A stretch of DNA of 64,000 nucleotides from Setoptus koraiensis (taxonomy: Eukaryota > Arthropoda), in NCBI GenBank assembly GCA_048013815.1, contig CM106585.1:21824001-21888000 (forward strand), read 5' to 3'. Numbering within the stretch: the first letter of the stretch is position 1; each line of letters begins with the position of its first letter. The translations under genes and the position numbers were made by a program. This document shows positions 48,035 to 59,435 of the stretch, one piece after another. A model generated the notes under the pieces. It was not told the origin of the DNA, searched no databases, and saw only the letters and a program-made list of their open reading frames with translations.

Positions 48035-48570
48035 CAGGCTTCGTCGTGCAGCTTCTGGCTGGACCCGAGTGCGCCTGTGCGTGCTGCTGCAACTTGCCAC
48101 CGAACCAGGCGCGCGTTGGCCGCCGACTCAAGCTTCGCCTCAGCGCCCGACTCACTCGGCTGAGTCTGGCTGAGCGCTCAGGCTGTGCTGGCGTGCTCGG
48201 CAGCCGGATTATAATCGTGCCGCACAGTCACTGTGCCACAGCGACAACTTTGTCGCCACCGACTGTACACGAGGCCAGCTCGCCAGGCTTGCGTGTCCGT
48301 GCTAGCGCGCAATACTGTGCCACAGCTATGGCATAATACGCGCTATAGCGCATTCATGGTGCAAGCCAAGTTGTGGCGCTGCCGCCATTGGACACACACG
48401 CTGACAAAGAGCTCTTGTGCACAATCAATACGCGCTAGCCAAACAGTTCGATTGCTCAAGCTGGCTGGTATCCTGTTTTTGGCCTTAAGCCCGTGCGATA
48501 GTTCGACGGCGCCATAGTTCGACGCGCGATAGTTCGACAGCGCCATAGTTCGACGCGCCATAGTTCGATT
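40680..48570. repeat. Cluster of unrelated short tandem arrays
   Basis: At least fifteen different arrays with units of about 4-22 bp and 2-8 copies. Examples: 41229-41281 (22 bp, about 2.4 copies), 41965-42062 (GAGCTCGAGCAGTC then GAACGCGGCAGTC), 42689-42757 (GTGAGTCRCAACTT, 5 copies), 43338-43380 (GATATACGCGC), 43547-43598 (GCAAGTGTGACATC), 43816-43864, 44563-44612, 45412-45470 (GCAATAGTTAGTGCC), 45654-45720 (TTCGTTCGGC), 46374-46413 (TTTGGTCATAG, 4 copies), 46919-46985, 47326-47375, 47999-48034 (GCCA) and 48492-48568 (ATAGTTCGACGCGCC). Confidence 0.85.
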
Positions 48571-49652
48571 GTGTGTGCGTGGCCCACTGGTGGCTGCGCA
48601 CCAGATTGTGTGGCCCACAAAATCCCCTCTATCCGCGATTCCCTCGCTCGGTGCGTACTGGTGCGAGCACGTCTTTTCGTGCCCCCCCCCCCCACCGTGC
48701 TACTATCTTCGTGCAGGCGAGTGTATGTGAGACTGGTGTGTGTGTGCGTGCGTGGCATAGAGGGCCCACGTATAGACAGTTGTGGTGGCTTGTTGTCGTC
48801 GTGGCCGTTGTTGTTTTGGTCGCTCCAAATTCGCTCGTTATTATAGAATGCTGGTTGTCGTGTGTGCGTGTGTGTGTGTGTTTGTGTGTGAGTGCCAGCG
48901 CCAGTGTATGCATTGAGATTATTCTATTCCGAACAAAAATTATTCTGAACATGACAAAACTGAGAGAATAAATATTGTTTCGTTCGTTCGTTACATGAAC
49001 AGCAATATCCTTTGCAGGCCAATATTAACATTCAATTATTCAATTACATCATACACAGACAAATAGTATAGAATAGTCTCTCTTTTCTCATCGCATCAAC
49101 ATTAACATTAACATTCAAATCTAGATTTAGATTTAGATTTAGTTTTGGAGAACAGCAAGATCGAGGATTTGAATTGCATCAGCAGCAGCAGCAGCATCAG
49201 CATCCGACATAAACGGCATCATCTGCTATAACAATCTAAAACAGGCTGCACTGTTTGCTCGCGTTCGCAGTTCGTGTGACAAGACATTAGTGCCAGTGAC
49301 AACACAATCTGAGTCTAGCCACCAAACACTCATAACAATTGCGTCAACACTGACCCACCACACAACAATTGGCGACATTGGACAAGACGCTTATCAGACA
49401 CAGTCGCAATAGGTGACATTGGCCAGAATATTTGTTCAAAATATCAGCAAACATATTTTATCAGCAAGATATTTTCCGTTCGCTTGTAGTGGCCAACACA
49501 AACAAACAGTTTTCGCACAGCATCTGCCATCAGCATCATAAGTTAAAAACACACACACTTGCACTTATCATACATATGCGCTTTTATTTTCTTCAACCTG
49601 AACAACCTGTGCAATAGTTCTAGTCTAGTGCCCCACCATCAACGCCTCTCTA

Positions 49653-49653
<1 letters not shown>

Positions 49654-49694
<41 letters not shown>
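49654..49694. repeat. (CA)n microsatellite
   Basis: About 20 CA units. Confidence 0.95.
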
Positions 49695-49699
<5 letters not shown>

Positions 49700-50332
49700 C
49701 TACACATACATTGACTAAACTCGACCACAAACCGAGCTCAAATTTAAGCCTCTTCTTCCACCTCCGCACACTCAACTCAAGTTTCGCTGCTAAATAGTGA
49801 CTGCATCTTAGTAAGACACATAAAACATCGTCATATCAAACAAGGATAAGAAGCCATAGGTTCGACGCCACCTGTATCAGGTATTCCTTCAACTTAGTGG
49901 TAGGTTTTACTTTCAACTGTCTCTTATATATATATACTTAAGTTTGCCTTTATGTATCTGTGTGTCTGTTTGTGTGTATCTCTACCTGTGTGTGTAACGT
50001 GGCTGCCGTCGATAAACAACCAGACTTACAGTCGACAAACAACAAGATTATTTTAAGTTAACTTTTGAGATATTGGTGCGCGCCATACAAATGCGACCGC
50101 CAGCAACTGTTAATAACAGTCAGTATTTCTCTAACTATAAATTGCATTTACAAATATATGATCACCGTTGGACATTGGCACAACGCAAAATAGAAACATC
50201 CACGCCAGAAAGTGGTCAGAGATTTTCAAAGAAATCGAATGATAGATTTCATTGCAAACAAGAGCGGGATTGTGTTTGTTTGTCCAGTTGGGCAGCTCTA
50301 GTTCACGGCGCTGAAAACTAAGTCCGCGTATA

Positions 50333-50335
<3 letters not shown>

Positions 50336-50382
<47 letters not shown>

Positions 50383-50386
50383 CACA
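50336..50386. repeat. (CA)n microsatellite
   Basis: About 25 CA units with one G interruption, 520 bp upstream of the APP start. Confidence 0.95.
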
Positions 50387-50905
50387 TATGCATAGACGCA
50401 CATCGAAACACCTAAAACACACCTAAAATCTGTTTTATTGATTGTCTATTAATTGTTTATTCAGTGGTCAGTGTGATTCTAAGCAGAACTTTCAAACAAT
50501 ATTGTGGAGAAATAACACCACTGTGGCGGTAGGTTCATGAAATTATCACCAGGCTTCATACCTTGCACCATATTCAAGGAATAACGTTCGCATCACATTC
50601 GGCCTGCAAACGCTAACTTGAGACCAGTTGAGAAAACAACTTGCACCAACCTGCACATCAAAATAGGAAAAACAAAACAAAAAAACGAGCGAATTATTAG
50701 TACCGCCTTTCGCAAGCATATACGAGACTTGCGGACTTAACGCGAAGAAGCATCTGGTTCGAATTCCGTGGTCATCGCTACCCATTTAGCAATTCGTTGC
50801 ATGCATAATTATTGATTATTATTAACATTTTATTATACATGCATTTACAAACATAATTATCATCACCACATTGTTTCGAACCAAGAATACATCAAAAACA
50901 AAATC

Positions 50906-53624
50906 ATGCTGCCACTAAACAGCCATTTCAAATGTGGCAGTGACTTCACGATTAATTCCCCAATGGCTATTCTCATGGCAACAACCATCATCACTCTGAT
51001 GTCTGCATGGATACAACCAACACACTCAGAGGTAAGTGACCAACGGATGTTATCCATCTCGGATTTTTTCACTTCCATCAAACCATTGTTTCTAGATTTT
51101 ATACCTGAACAGAAGAGAACGGAGAGTTCTTTGAGCAAGCCAAGATCTCAGATGAACAACAGACTAAATCACTCTTTGTATTGTCTCGGGTTAACTCAAT
51201 TTATCTTATTATTGTTTTCGATTACAACTAATGTCATCATTATGATTCAATCCTCTTTCAATTCTTTAGATTTTAAGACCTGGTACAGATTCCTATGCTC
51301 ATAACCAGTTGATGGTGGCTATATATTGCGGACCCAAGGCTCTTTATCATAATCAATATCTGAATGAGAGCAAGAAATGGAAATCAGACCATGACTCAAG
51401 GGCCATATGCACCAAAGATAAACAGAAAATCTTAGATTATTGTAGAAAAGTAAGTATTTGTTAGGTAACAATATTCCGAGTGCGATGACTCCAGAATGCT
51501 TCACTAATACTTGAATCTATTTCAAATATCGCCCCCGTTTTACAGGTTTATCCAAACAAAGATATCAGAAATATAGTTGAGTCCAGCAAAACTTACAAAA
51601 TAGACAATTGGTGCAGAGTGGGTCAAAAGAAATGTAAATCAAGATTGAGTGTCAAGCCATATAGATGTTTAGAAGGAGCGTTCCAAAGTGATGCTTTGTT
51701 GGTTCCAGAGCGATGCATGTTTGATCACGTTCACAACAAATCGATTTGCGAAAGTTGGGAGCAATGGAATCTTACAGCTACCTCAAACTGTTTCAAGAGA
51801 GAGATGAAGCTACAAAGTTATGCAATGTTGCAACCTTGTGGAGTTGGTATCTTCTCAGGAGTTGAATTTGTTTGTTGTCCTCTAACTTTCGCTGATTCAA
51901 CAACTGCAGCTACTTCGCACAAACCTAATGCAACCTCGGAGACTGATAAGCATTCCTATGCTGAGTCTAGCCAAGGAATACTGTCGTGGCCGAAATCAAA
52001 GTTCCACCATAACTCGAAGCTTAACGAAATCAAAACCGATGGAGAATTTATGAAGAATTCATTCAAAGTAAGCCACAACGACGAGGCGGGTGATGGCGAT
52101 GATGACTCTGCAGGCGAGGATGAATATGAGGAGGATGAATACGAAGAAGACGATGATGATGAGTATGACGATGACAGTTCATCGTGGTCTGGACCGAGTG
52201 GTTCCTCATCAACTACAAGTACCACAACGACAACAACAACTACAACTACAGAAAGACCAATCGACTTCTATCTTGGACACTTCGATTTAGTGCACGAACA
52301 TGATGAATTCAGGCGAGCTGAAAAAGCGGTGGAGAATGACTATAGAGATAAAATAACTCAAGTAATGAAGGAATGGAGCGAACTTGAGGAACATTATCAA
52401 GACATGAAATTAAAAGATCCGTCAGCCGCTGAGGAATTCAAAAAGAAAATGACACAACGTTTCCAGAGGACTGTCGAGGCGCTTGAGGAGGAGGGAGCAG
52501 CTGAAAGACGTCAATTGATATCGATGCACTCTCAAAGAGTTATGACCATAATAAACAGACGCAAGAAAGCAGCTATGGACTGCTTGACTCAAGCTCTCGA
52601 TAGAATACCCCCTAAAACACGTCAAGTTGAGAAATGTATTGTTCGACTACTGAAGGCGTTGGAGAAAGACAGAACGCACACTCTTCATCAATACAAGCAT
52701 TTGTTAAATGCAAACACCAGAGATGCTCTAAGAGAGAAGAACATTATACTGGAGCATTTGGTGACTTTGAACAGAGCGGCAAATCAGAGCATAGCTATGT
52801 TAGATAGATCACCGGTATTGGTTGACAAGCTGAAGAGTAAGATCATCCTGTTGTGGCATAATCTCAGGAATATGGCTTCAGACGAGACAATTTCCAGAGA
52901 ATCCGAACTCAAACTCATGGAAAGATATGAAGAAGAAGTAGCTCAGCGCAAGATGGAGCGCGAACGCCAGAAGCTAATCGAGCAAGAGGCAATCCAAGAT
53001 GCACCTCAAGAGTCTCCGGCAGACAAGTCAAAACAACAAACCGATAAACATCAGCAAATAGAATCAGACGATGTTGATGATGAGCAACCTCAACCTGCTC
53101 AACAACAAAAAGAGCAAGAAAAGCCTATTACAAAGGTTAACAAAGTAATTGAAGCACCTACAACACCTGTCGTCGAGACGAAAAAAGTTGATTCAATCCC
53201 GAAGACACCGAAACCTATTGAGCAGCAAAAACTACCTCAACCCAAAATATCATCGACGAATGTAGCACAGTCAAGAGACGATTTCGATAATGAAATCCAC
53301 TACGAGATGAATCCTACGTTCGCCCACATAAAAGCGGATGCGGCTCATCATGATCTCACTTACTCAGTAAAGCGAGAACCATATCACAAACAATTTAGAT
53401 GGGGAAATAGCGCGTATCTAGCTGGCGGAGCCGTGGCCGTGGCATTGATAGCGCTGGCAATACTGGGAGTTACATTTTATCGAAAGAATTCCAATCGAAC
53501 TTACAGGAATCAAGGATTCTTCGAAGTTGGTCAAAGCGCAAACACTGAGGAGAAAAATGTAACAAATATGCAAATCAATGGATACGAGAATCCCACTTAC
53601 AAGTATTATGAGGCTCAAGCATGA
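50906..53624 (+). CDS. Appl: Amyloid-precursor-like protein (APP/APPL)
   Basis: Three exons, 50906-51031, 51270-51449 and 51546-53624, all joined in phase 0 by GT-AG introns of 238 and 96 nt, give 794 residues. Exon 1 is a signal sequence. The E1 domain follows: MVAIYCGP, KILDYCRK-VYPN, NWCRVGQKKCK, PYRCLEGAFQSDALLVPERC and GVEFVCCP, with the paired cysteines kept. Next come an acidic run (about 283-315), a Thr run (about 322-338), and the helical E2 domain (about 344-564). There is no Kunitz domain. A transmembrane segment lies near 724-748. The cytoplasmic tail ends with the canonical GYENPTYKYYEA adaptor site. Arthropod APPL acts at synapses and in axonal transport. An AATAAA lies at 53949. 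Confidence 0.95.
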
Positions 53625-54061
53625 TTTGTTGTAGCCGATCATCTGACACAGAGATCTACATTGATTAACTTAAGCCCGGCTTAGCAGATACTGAAGCAGA
53701 ATCTCAACAACAACAAAAACCTTAACCTTGATGACAATAGATACAGAGTCTTGCGTTGATTTATAGAATCTATCAAAGGTTACATCAAGAATAGTCATTA
53801 ACAACATCCCTTCCTCCCTATGTAAACCATATAATACTATGAAAAAATATCTGCCATACATTCGACTAGTAATTGTACGTTACCAAGATGCTGATGAACG
53901 AGGGAACACGTACTATTGTTTAAATTCTAATTTACTGATATAAGTGAAAATAAAATCCTCATTATGTTGTATATATACCAATAATACTATGTAGCCTTGG
54001 AGTCATGTTTTATTGTAGTCTTGTTTGATACTGTATGAAATAAGAGGGAATGTGAACTTTA
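53625..54061. other. APP 3' UTR and CSN4 3' end
   Basis: Contains the AATAAA at 53949; nothing else is seen. The genes are convergent. Confidence 0.6.
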
Positions 54062-54715
54062 TTAGATAGAGTTTTCTGCCCACCAACTTGGCGGCACAGT
54101 GGATTCTATTTTTTCGATTATATCATTTACTGACGAACATAGATTTTGAACACGATCATCAAAGGTAGGTAGAACTTCTTTTCCTTCAAAATGTATGTTT
54201 CTGTCAACTTGATCTATGTGGCCGTTCATTCTTCCCTCGCCAATCATTTCGGAGGCAATTTTTTCCGCGCGTCTGGAGTCTATCTCAAGTAGTTCTGCCA
54301 GGCCGTCGAAAGTGATGTTGCTGTACATCTTTGAGGCTGACAATAGATTGTGCTCCAACACAGCACGATCTAGTATTGTAAGTCCATCTGACATGACGGC
54401 TTTTTGGTGTGGGGCCAAGGATGAGGCAAACTCTGTCAGCTCGTTCCGTTTTATGATTTTACAATAATGCATCCTTTCAAGTATCTGAAACTCCGGAAAC
54501 TGTTGGCATCGTTCATCTTTGTATAGGGTGGACAACATACGAGTTTTATGTTGGCCGGCTGAAGCTAAAATGGTACCGATAATGGCGTGTTTGAGAGCAT
54601 CCGACTGATCTTTAGTTGATAGCTCATAGTATTTTTGTGCGGCATAAATAAACTTGCCTTGCGAATCAAATTGTTGGGCCAGTTTTAGAGGAGACACGGG
54701 TTGTGGTAGAGCCAT
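54062..54715 (-). CDS. CSN4: COP9 signalosome subunit 4, C-terminal half only
   Basis: A 217-residue protein that matches the C-terminal half of CSN4. The match runs from the last helical repeat ([14 protein letters not shown]) through [20 protein letters not shown], the PCI winged-helix ([51 protein letters not shown]) to the C-terminal helix. A full CSN4 has about 400 residues; the first ~190 are missing. An in-frame TGA lies five codons before the ATG, and only 294 bp separate it from the divergent MRPL55 start, so no room is left for a nearby upstream exon. CSN is the Nedd8-removing complex acting on cullins. This is either a short functional form or a truncated duplicate. Confidence 0.85.
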   Translation of the reverse strand: MALPQPVSPLKLAQQFDSQGKFIYAAQKYYELSTKDQSDALKHAIIGTILASAGQHKTRMLSTLYKDERCQQFPEFQILERMHYCKIIKRNELTEFASSLAPHQKAVMSDGLTILDRAVLEHNLLSASKMYSNITFDGLAELLEIDSRRAEKIASEMIGEGRMNGHIDQVDRNIHFEGKEVLPTFDDRVQNLCSSVNDIIEKIESTVPPSWWAENSI

Positions 54716-55009
54716 ATTCCGGTTGACTCAAGAAGAATCCGAATGATTTTGTATTGAATTTGTACGAGTAGACGGACAGAGACAAGCGAACCATAGAGCT
54801 ATGATTTTTTAAATGAATATCAGTCGACAGAAAAATCTGCACATGTTTTTGAGTGCGCGTTGCTCATATGTTGAGAACACATGGTTGGTGTTTTTATTCA
54901 TCTGCATGTCGTCAACTATTGAATCATATAGAACCACTATACATTGGTGTGCTTGCCGATCCTTCGCTCGATAATCTAGACCGATTAAAGTAGAAATTCA
55001 GCCAACGAA

Positions 55010-55288
55010 ATGATTCGCTTAATATCAAAGATACGAAGGCAGCTGTTTCCCAAGCAGTATCCCACATTGTTGGTATTCCAAGACGGATCTACCGTTACTA
55101 TTCGTCACCATGAGCCCAGAGAAATCATTAAGTTACCCGTGACTTATGCCTCGTGTCTTACCACAGTAAGCAAATCAGCCTGGCAATTGAGACGGCGCCC
55201 ACTCGAAGCAGTAAAGGAAACGATCAAAAAAGACAAGATAACAATAGATCCCCAGCAATACATAAAGAATATGAAAAAGAGAAAGTAG
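55010..55288 (+). CDS. MRPL55: Mitochondrial ribosomal protein L55 (mL55)
   Basis: A 92-residue basic protein. QYPTLLVFQDGSTVTIRHHE followed by PREIIKLP matches the family core (YPVLLVKQDGST, then REPR). The N-terminus is basic, as expected for mitochondrial import. Small size and a poorly kept C-terminus are normal for this family. It is divergent from CSN4. Confidence 0.78.
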   Translation: MIRLISKIRRQLFPKQYPTLLVFQDGSTVTIRHHEPREIIKLPVTYASCLTTVSKSAWQLRRRPLEAVKETIKKDKITIDPQQYIKNMKKRK

Positions 55289-55591
55289 CGTGGACAATTT
55301 TTGGACAGCTTGTGTCTTGGACTATTTATTCAGACATATAATGTGTATCATATGATGATGAACTAATATTATTAGACATATTGTTATTATAGTTATTTAG
55401 ATATTAAAGAAAAGAAACTTCTAAGAAAACGATGAAAACAAACGCCTATATGAGTGGTCGTAGTATTAGCAGCTAACACCCAAACATAACATTGGCTACA
55501 ATTGATTGATTATTAGAAAGTGTCTGCGTGACTCGAGATTGAATAGAATGGGTCTTGCAAAGCTATTTGAGATTTAAACACTGTGTGCAAA

Positions 55592-57253
55592 CTATATAAG
55601 AGATTTTCCGTCCATCTCTTCTGGCTTAGCGATGCCCATCAGGTGTAGAACTGTTGGTGCAACGTCGCAAAGTGCAGCGTTGTGATTGACCTTGGCAAAT
55701 ACCTTGTCAGTATTGAACATGATAAAAGGTACACGATTTGTGGTATGAGATGTAACAGGACCTCCTTTTTCATCTATCATCCTTTCGGCATTTCCGTGGT
55801 CCGCGGTGACCAACATAATGTATCCGTTTTTCTCACAAGCCTCAGATACTCGTCCTATGGCTGTATCAGTGGCCTCTACGGCCTTGATTGTGGGCTCGTA
55901 TTTTCCTGTGTGACCAACCATATCGGGAGGTGCGAAATTACACATCACGAAGTGATATTCTTTGGATTGTATTGCTTTGCACATTTCATCTGCTACTCCA
56001 GCACAATTCATTACAGGGTCCAAATCATATGTTGCTACTTTGGGGGATGGCACCATTTTACGAACTTCATTGGCAAACTCAGCCTCTTGGCCACCATTAA
56101 AAAAGAATGTAACGTGAGCATACTTTTCGGTTTCAGCACAATGAAATTGTTTAGCGTTAGCCTTACTTATTGCCTCAGCTAATACATTCGTAGGCTTGAC
56201 TGGAGGGTATAGCATCTTGAAAGGGAACTCTTTTTTATATTGATTCATTGAAAAAACTTCTGTATTGTTGAGTTTAGTACCCTCGAAATTCAGCTTGCAA
56301 CCGAATGTCAAAGCAATTTGTCTCATTCTGTCCGATCTGAAGTTGAAGAACATTATAGTATCATTGTCTTTAACGGTGCCTTCCTTATCTACAATTATAG
56401 GTTTCAGAAATTCGTCAGTTTCTCCAGCAGCGTGTCGTTCTGCGATTTTGGAAAACATTTTTTCATAATCTTTTTCCACTGTCTCTCCTATTCCATCAAC
56501 CAATCCGTCGTATGCAATTTTAATTCGTTCCCAACGATTGTCTCGATCCATGGCGTAATAACGGCCCATAATAGTAGCGATTTGACCATAATTCAGTTCT
56601 TTCAGCTTATCTACCAGTTGTTTGGCGTACTTGACCGCACTCTTCGGTTGTGTATCACGACCATCAGCAAAGAAATGGATATATACGTGAGGAACTTTGT
56701 TTTGCTGGGCGCCGACCAACATTGCACATAAGTGATCTATGTGAGAATGAACACCACCGTCCGATACAAGCCCCATGAGATGAAGACGGCCTCCGTTGGC
56801 GATCGCCCTGTTACAAGCATCAACGAAGTTTGGATTTTGACCAATTTTCTAAGTGAGCACAACAATAAATTAGAAACAAAGGTTTTGAAATGTTAATATC
56901 AGTTGTGAGGTACAGAAGAGTATATAGATTATAGGCACTAGAAAGTGACATTGAATAAATGTCCTCTGGAGTGTTGCGAAAGTACTTACTCCAGACCTGC
57001 AATCTTTATTTATCCGCAGAATGTCCTGATACATGACTCTTCCAGCGCCTATATTGAGATGGCCCACTTCAGAATTGCCCATGAGGCCCGCAGGTAAACC
57101 AACGGACTCACCACTTGCATCTAAAGTTAAATATTTTCCTGTCTCCTGAGCTAATTTGTTCATCACCGGAGTTTGTGCGTTGGCGATGGCATTGCCCTTC
57201 TGTTCAATCGACACACCCCAACCATCGATCACGATGAGGCAGACTTTAGCCAT
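55592..57253 (-). CDS. ipgm-1: Cofactor-independent phosphoglycerate mutase (iPGM)
   Basis: Two exons, 56990-57253 and 55592-56848, joined in phase 0 across a 141-nt GT-AG intron, give 506 residues. It interconverts 3- and 2-phosphoglycerate through a phosphoserine with two metal ions. The nucleophile Ser61 lies in MGNSEVGH, metal ligands lie in IVIDGWG and TADHGNAERM, and the transferase domain has SDGGVHSHIDHL and HFFADGRDTQP. Length and all motifs fit the alkaline-phosphatase superfamily enzyme of plants, bacteria and nematodes, not the histidine-type mutase typical of vertebrates and insects. The spliceosomal intron shows that it belongs to a eukaryotic genome and is not bacterial contamination. 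Confidence 0.95.
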
Positions 57254-57806
57254 TTTGTGATGGATATTTTTTTTAAGTTTCGATGATCCAGATCGGGATT
57301 TATATTCTAAGCTACTAGGAGGTTTTTTCCTATTAGGTGAGGTTGCTGATTTTAGAATCGACTTAATAGATTTTGTTGGCGGAATCTTGAATTAAATAAC
57401 AGTAGCTCAGCCTAGTGACAAAGAGAAAATGACAATGTGCGTAGCAATATGCGCTAGACAACTATCAAACTATGGTTACTTGAAGGATGGTACAGTGAGC
57501 AAAGGCTGCGTGAAAGCTTCTATAGTGGTATTATGTAATGTTAGTTAGCTGCAGTTGACATGTGGCCTATACTGGAGGAGATAGACGAGCTAAAAAACTT
57601 TCACGCTCTTATCTAGTGATTGGGGCGCGAGATTCGAAACAATCTGGGATCACGTGACAGACCTCTAAAACAGCATAACCTTTGAATCGTTGTGAGCGAG
57701 TGCGAGAAAATAACATCAAATTCAATACCAAGTTCGAGTGTAGCAAGGCAAACGTTTAATTAGTCACATAATTATTTACATGTAGATTTCTGTCATTAAA
57801 TTAAAT
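57254..57806. other. iPGM upstream region and GAR1 3' flank
   Basis: No gene or repeat recognised. Confidence 0.5.
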
Positions 57807-58484
57807 CTAGCTTCTTCCTCCGCGGCCTCCACGTCCTCCGAAGCCGCCGCCGCCACGGCCACCACCAAATCCTCCACCTCCTCGGCCACCTCCGCGGCCG
57901 CCTCCACCGCCTCTGTTGCCAAATCCGCCCCCGCGGCCTCCTCCGCCGCCTCGACCACCACCGCGGCCTCCAAAACCACCTCTTCCTCCGCGGCCTCCTC
58001 TTCCTCCACCACCGCCTCCTTGGCCTGGTTTTCTTTTGGGTTTGGGGGCCAACGGGTCGGGCGGATCTCTTGGAATGAAACGGGCTTTTGGCAGTATCTT
58101 GGCCGGATCGATAAACAGCTGCTGTTTCTTAGTAAGTGAGTCTGCTTTGATAGTCTCCAACAACTCTACTGAGAGCATGTAGTCGTTCAATGGTCCAAAT
58201 ATTTCGTCTATTTTACCTATAGGGGTCTTATTCTCCAGAAAAACGGGAGCGTTAAACATGGGCACTCCTTCAGTGGTAGCTTTGCAGACTGCTTGATTTT
58301 CACAAGTATGGGTCACTTTCGCTAAAGGAACTACCGTGTCTGGAATGACATCTTGCTGGAAACGGCCCCGCTTGTTTCCGAATCCTCCTCCTCTTCCACC
58401 ACCTCTTCCACCTCCTCCCCCTCTGTCTCCTCCGAACGACCTCTTTACGCCGCCACCTCCCCCGCCGCGACCATAATTGGACAT
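57807..58484 (-). CDS. GAR1: H/ACA snoRNP subunit GAR1
   Basis: A 225-residue protein with Gly/Arg-rich ends on both sides (about 1-40 and 155-225) and the GAR1 core between them. Core motifs: VVPLAKVTHTCENQAVCKAT, VPMFNAPVFLENKTPIGKID, EIFGPLNDYMLSVEL and the PAKILPKARFIPR end. It forms part of the pseudouridylation complex with dyskerin, NHP2 and NOP10 in the nucleolus. The repeat-rich ends also open other frames, which are not real. Confidence 0.95.
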   Translation of the reverse strand: MSNYGRGGGGGGVKRSFGGDRGGGGGRGGGRGGGFGNKRGRFQQDVIPDTVVPLAKVTHTCENQAVCKATTEGVPMFNAPVFLENKTPIGKIDEIFGPLNDYMLSVELLETIKADSLTKKQQLFIDPAKILPKARFIPRDPPDPLAPKPKRKPGQGGGGGGRGGRGGRGGFGGRGGGRGGGGGRGGGFGNRGGGGGRGGGRGGGGFGGGRGGGGFGGRGGRGGRS

Positions 58485-58689
58485 GTTATGTACTTGTTGG
58501 ATTGATAAAGTTGATGCGAATTTCCTAATTCATGTGTTATAATTTATAAATCGGAGCCGGCTATCTAATAAATTATTCTGGTCAAAATGTACAGTTGCAA
58601 CGATTTAGCTAGACTTCAATACACGCACGCATGCTCGCAACCAACGTGCCATTGGACATTCGTGAAAACGTGCTTTTATTTTGTGAACC

Positions 58690-58742
58690 ATGTGTACTTC
58701 GGTTTTCAGCGAACGCGAATAAAAGTCCGCAAGGGCGGCGCT
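58690..58742 (+). repeat. 58-bp module, copy b
   Basis: Core CCGCAAGGGCGGCGCT at 58727-58742, preceded by AATAAAAGT; the 5' half is less well kept. Confidence 0.5.
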
Positions 58743-58831
58743 CTCTGCTTTCTTTCCAGCATGCGAATCTAATGCGTCGCACCGCTACATGTGATGATCT
58801 GGGAAAAAATAGCGTTATTTTTCTAATTGAA

Positions 58832-58890
58832 AGCGCCCCTCACGGATATTTTACACACCGATGTCTACACGTAGTATCGGCAATCAGGGA
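58832..58890 (-). repeat. 58-bp module, copy b'
   Basis: On the minus strand the core is ATCCGTGAGGGGCGCT, with TTGCCGATAC about 37 bp upstream. Convergent with copy b, 89 bp apart. Confidence 0.5.
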
Positions 58891-59033
58891 TTGTGATTAC
58901 ATAAAATTGCGCCTATGATCCCTCTTTTCTCGGTCCCTCGACTGAGATAAACCTCTTGGTGTATATCTAACTTGACTAATTAAGAGAGAGTAGAACTCTT
59001 TGATTGTCGACGAACAGAAAAGCAGTAAAAAAT

Positions 59034-59435
59034 ATGGTTAGACTAACGCAAACTCTATGCAAATATATACCAGATTGGTATAAATTAAACCCAACCACCA
59101 ATGGCTACTTTGAGAAACAGAAAATCTTCAAATTGACCAGATACGCCAGAGGAAGAGCCTGGAACTGCCACAAAGTGGCTGTCAACCGATTCGAATATAA
59201 TACCAAAGTGGAGAACTATAATTTCAAGATAGAATCGAGACTAAAGATAGATATCATGTGTGCTAGAATAGCCGCTGCTTGTGAGGAGCACGGATATAAA
59301 TATTCTTACATGATGTCCACACTACCCAAATTCGATATATTACTCAATAGAAAAATGCTGTCCCAGTTGGCTATATATCAGCCTAGGACTTTCGCCAGCT
59401 TGGTCGACATATCTAAAGAGCTTGCGAAAGAATAA
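59034..59435 (+). CDS. MRPL20: Mitochondrial ribosomal protein L20 (bL20m)
   Basis: A 133-residue protein from the ATG at 59034 (an upstream in-frame ATG-like start would add ten unconserved residues). It shows the bL20 pattern: YARGRAWNCHKVAVNRFEYN, the CARIAAACEEHGYKYSY block, and a C-terminal LNRKMLSQLAIYQPRTFASL close to the human protein. It binds 23S-type rRNA during large-subunit assembly in mitochondria. Confidence 0.88.
   Translation: MVRLTQTLCKYIPDWYKLNPTTNGYFEKQKIFKLTRYARGRAWNCHKVAVNRFEYNTKVENYNFKIESRLKIDIMCARIAAACEEHGYKYSYMMSTLPKFDILLNRKMLSQLAIYQPRTFASLVDISKELAKE

Larger units (their letters stand above)
39167..50905. other. 11.7-kb gene desert, centre GC-richer and full of short tandem arrays
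   Basis: No exon, RNA gene or transposase was recognised on either strand. The flanks are AT-rich; about 40.6-48.6 kb is visibly GC-richer. Many frames stay open there, but they encode simple Arg/Ala/Ser-rich peptides in several frames at once, as expected from composition. It separates the 5' end of the RTP-like gene from that of APP and probably holds the promoters of both. Confidence 0.55.
58485..59033. other. Divergent promoter region of GAR1 and MRPL20
   Basis: Holds one convergent pair of the 58-bp module (58690-58890). No other feature. Confidence 0.5.

Noticed and set aside
48682-48693. Run of 12 C
   Set aside because: A homopolymer of this type may be a sequencing artefact; no function can be argued.
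50700-50800. tRNA-like segment with GGTTCGAAT and a CGCAAG/CTTGCG stem
   Set aside because: The T stem has mismatches, and no acceptor or anticodon arm can be drawn.
54510-54530. TATAGGGTGG resembling a MITE end
   Set aside because: It lies inside the CSN4 coding sequence in a conserved position and has no partner end.
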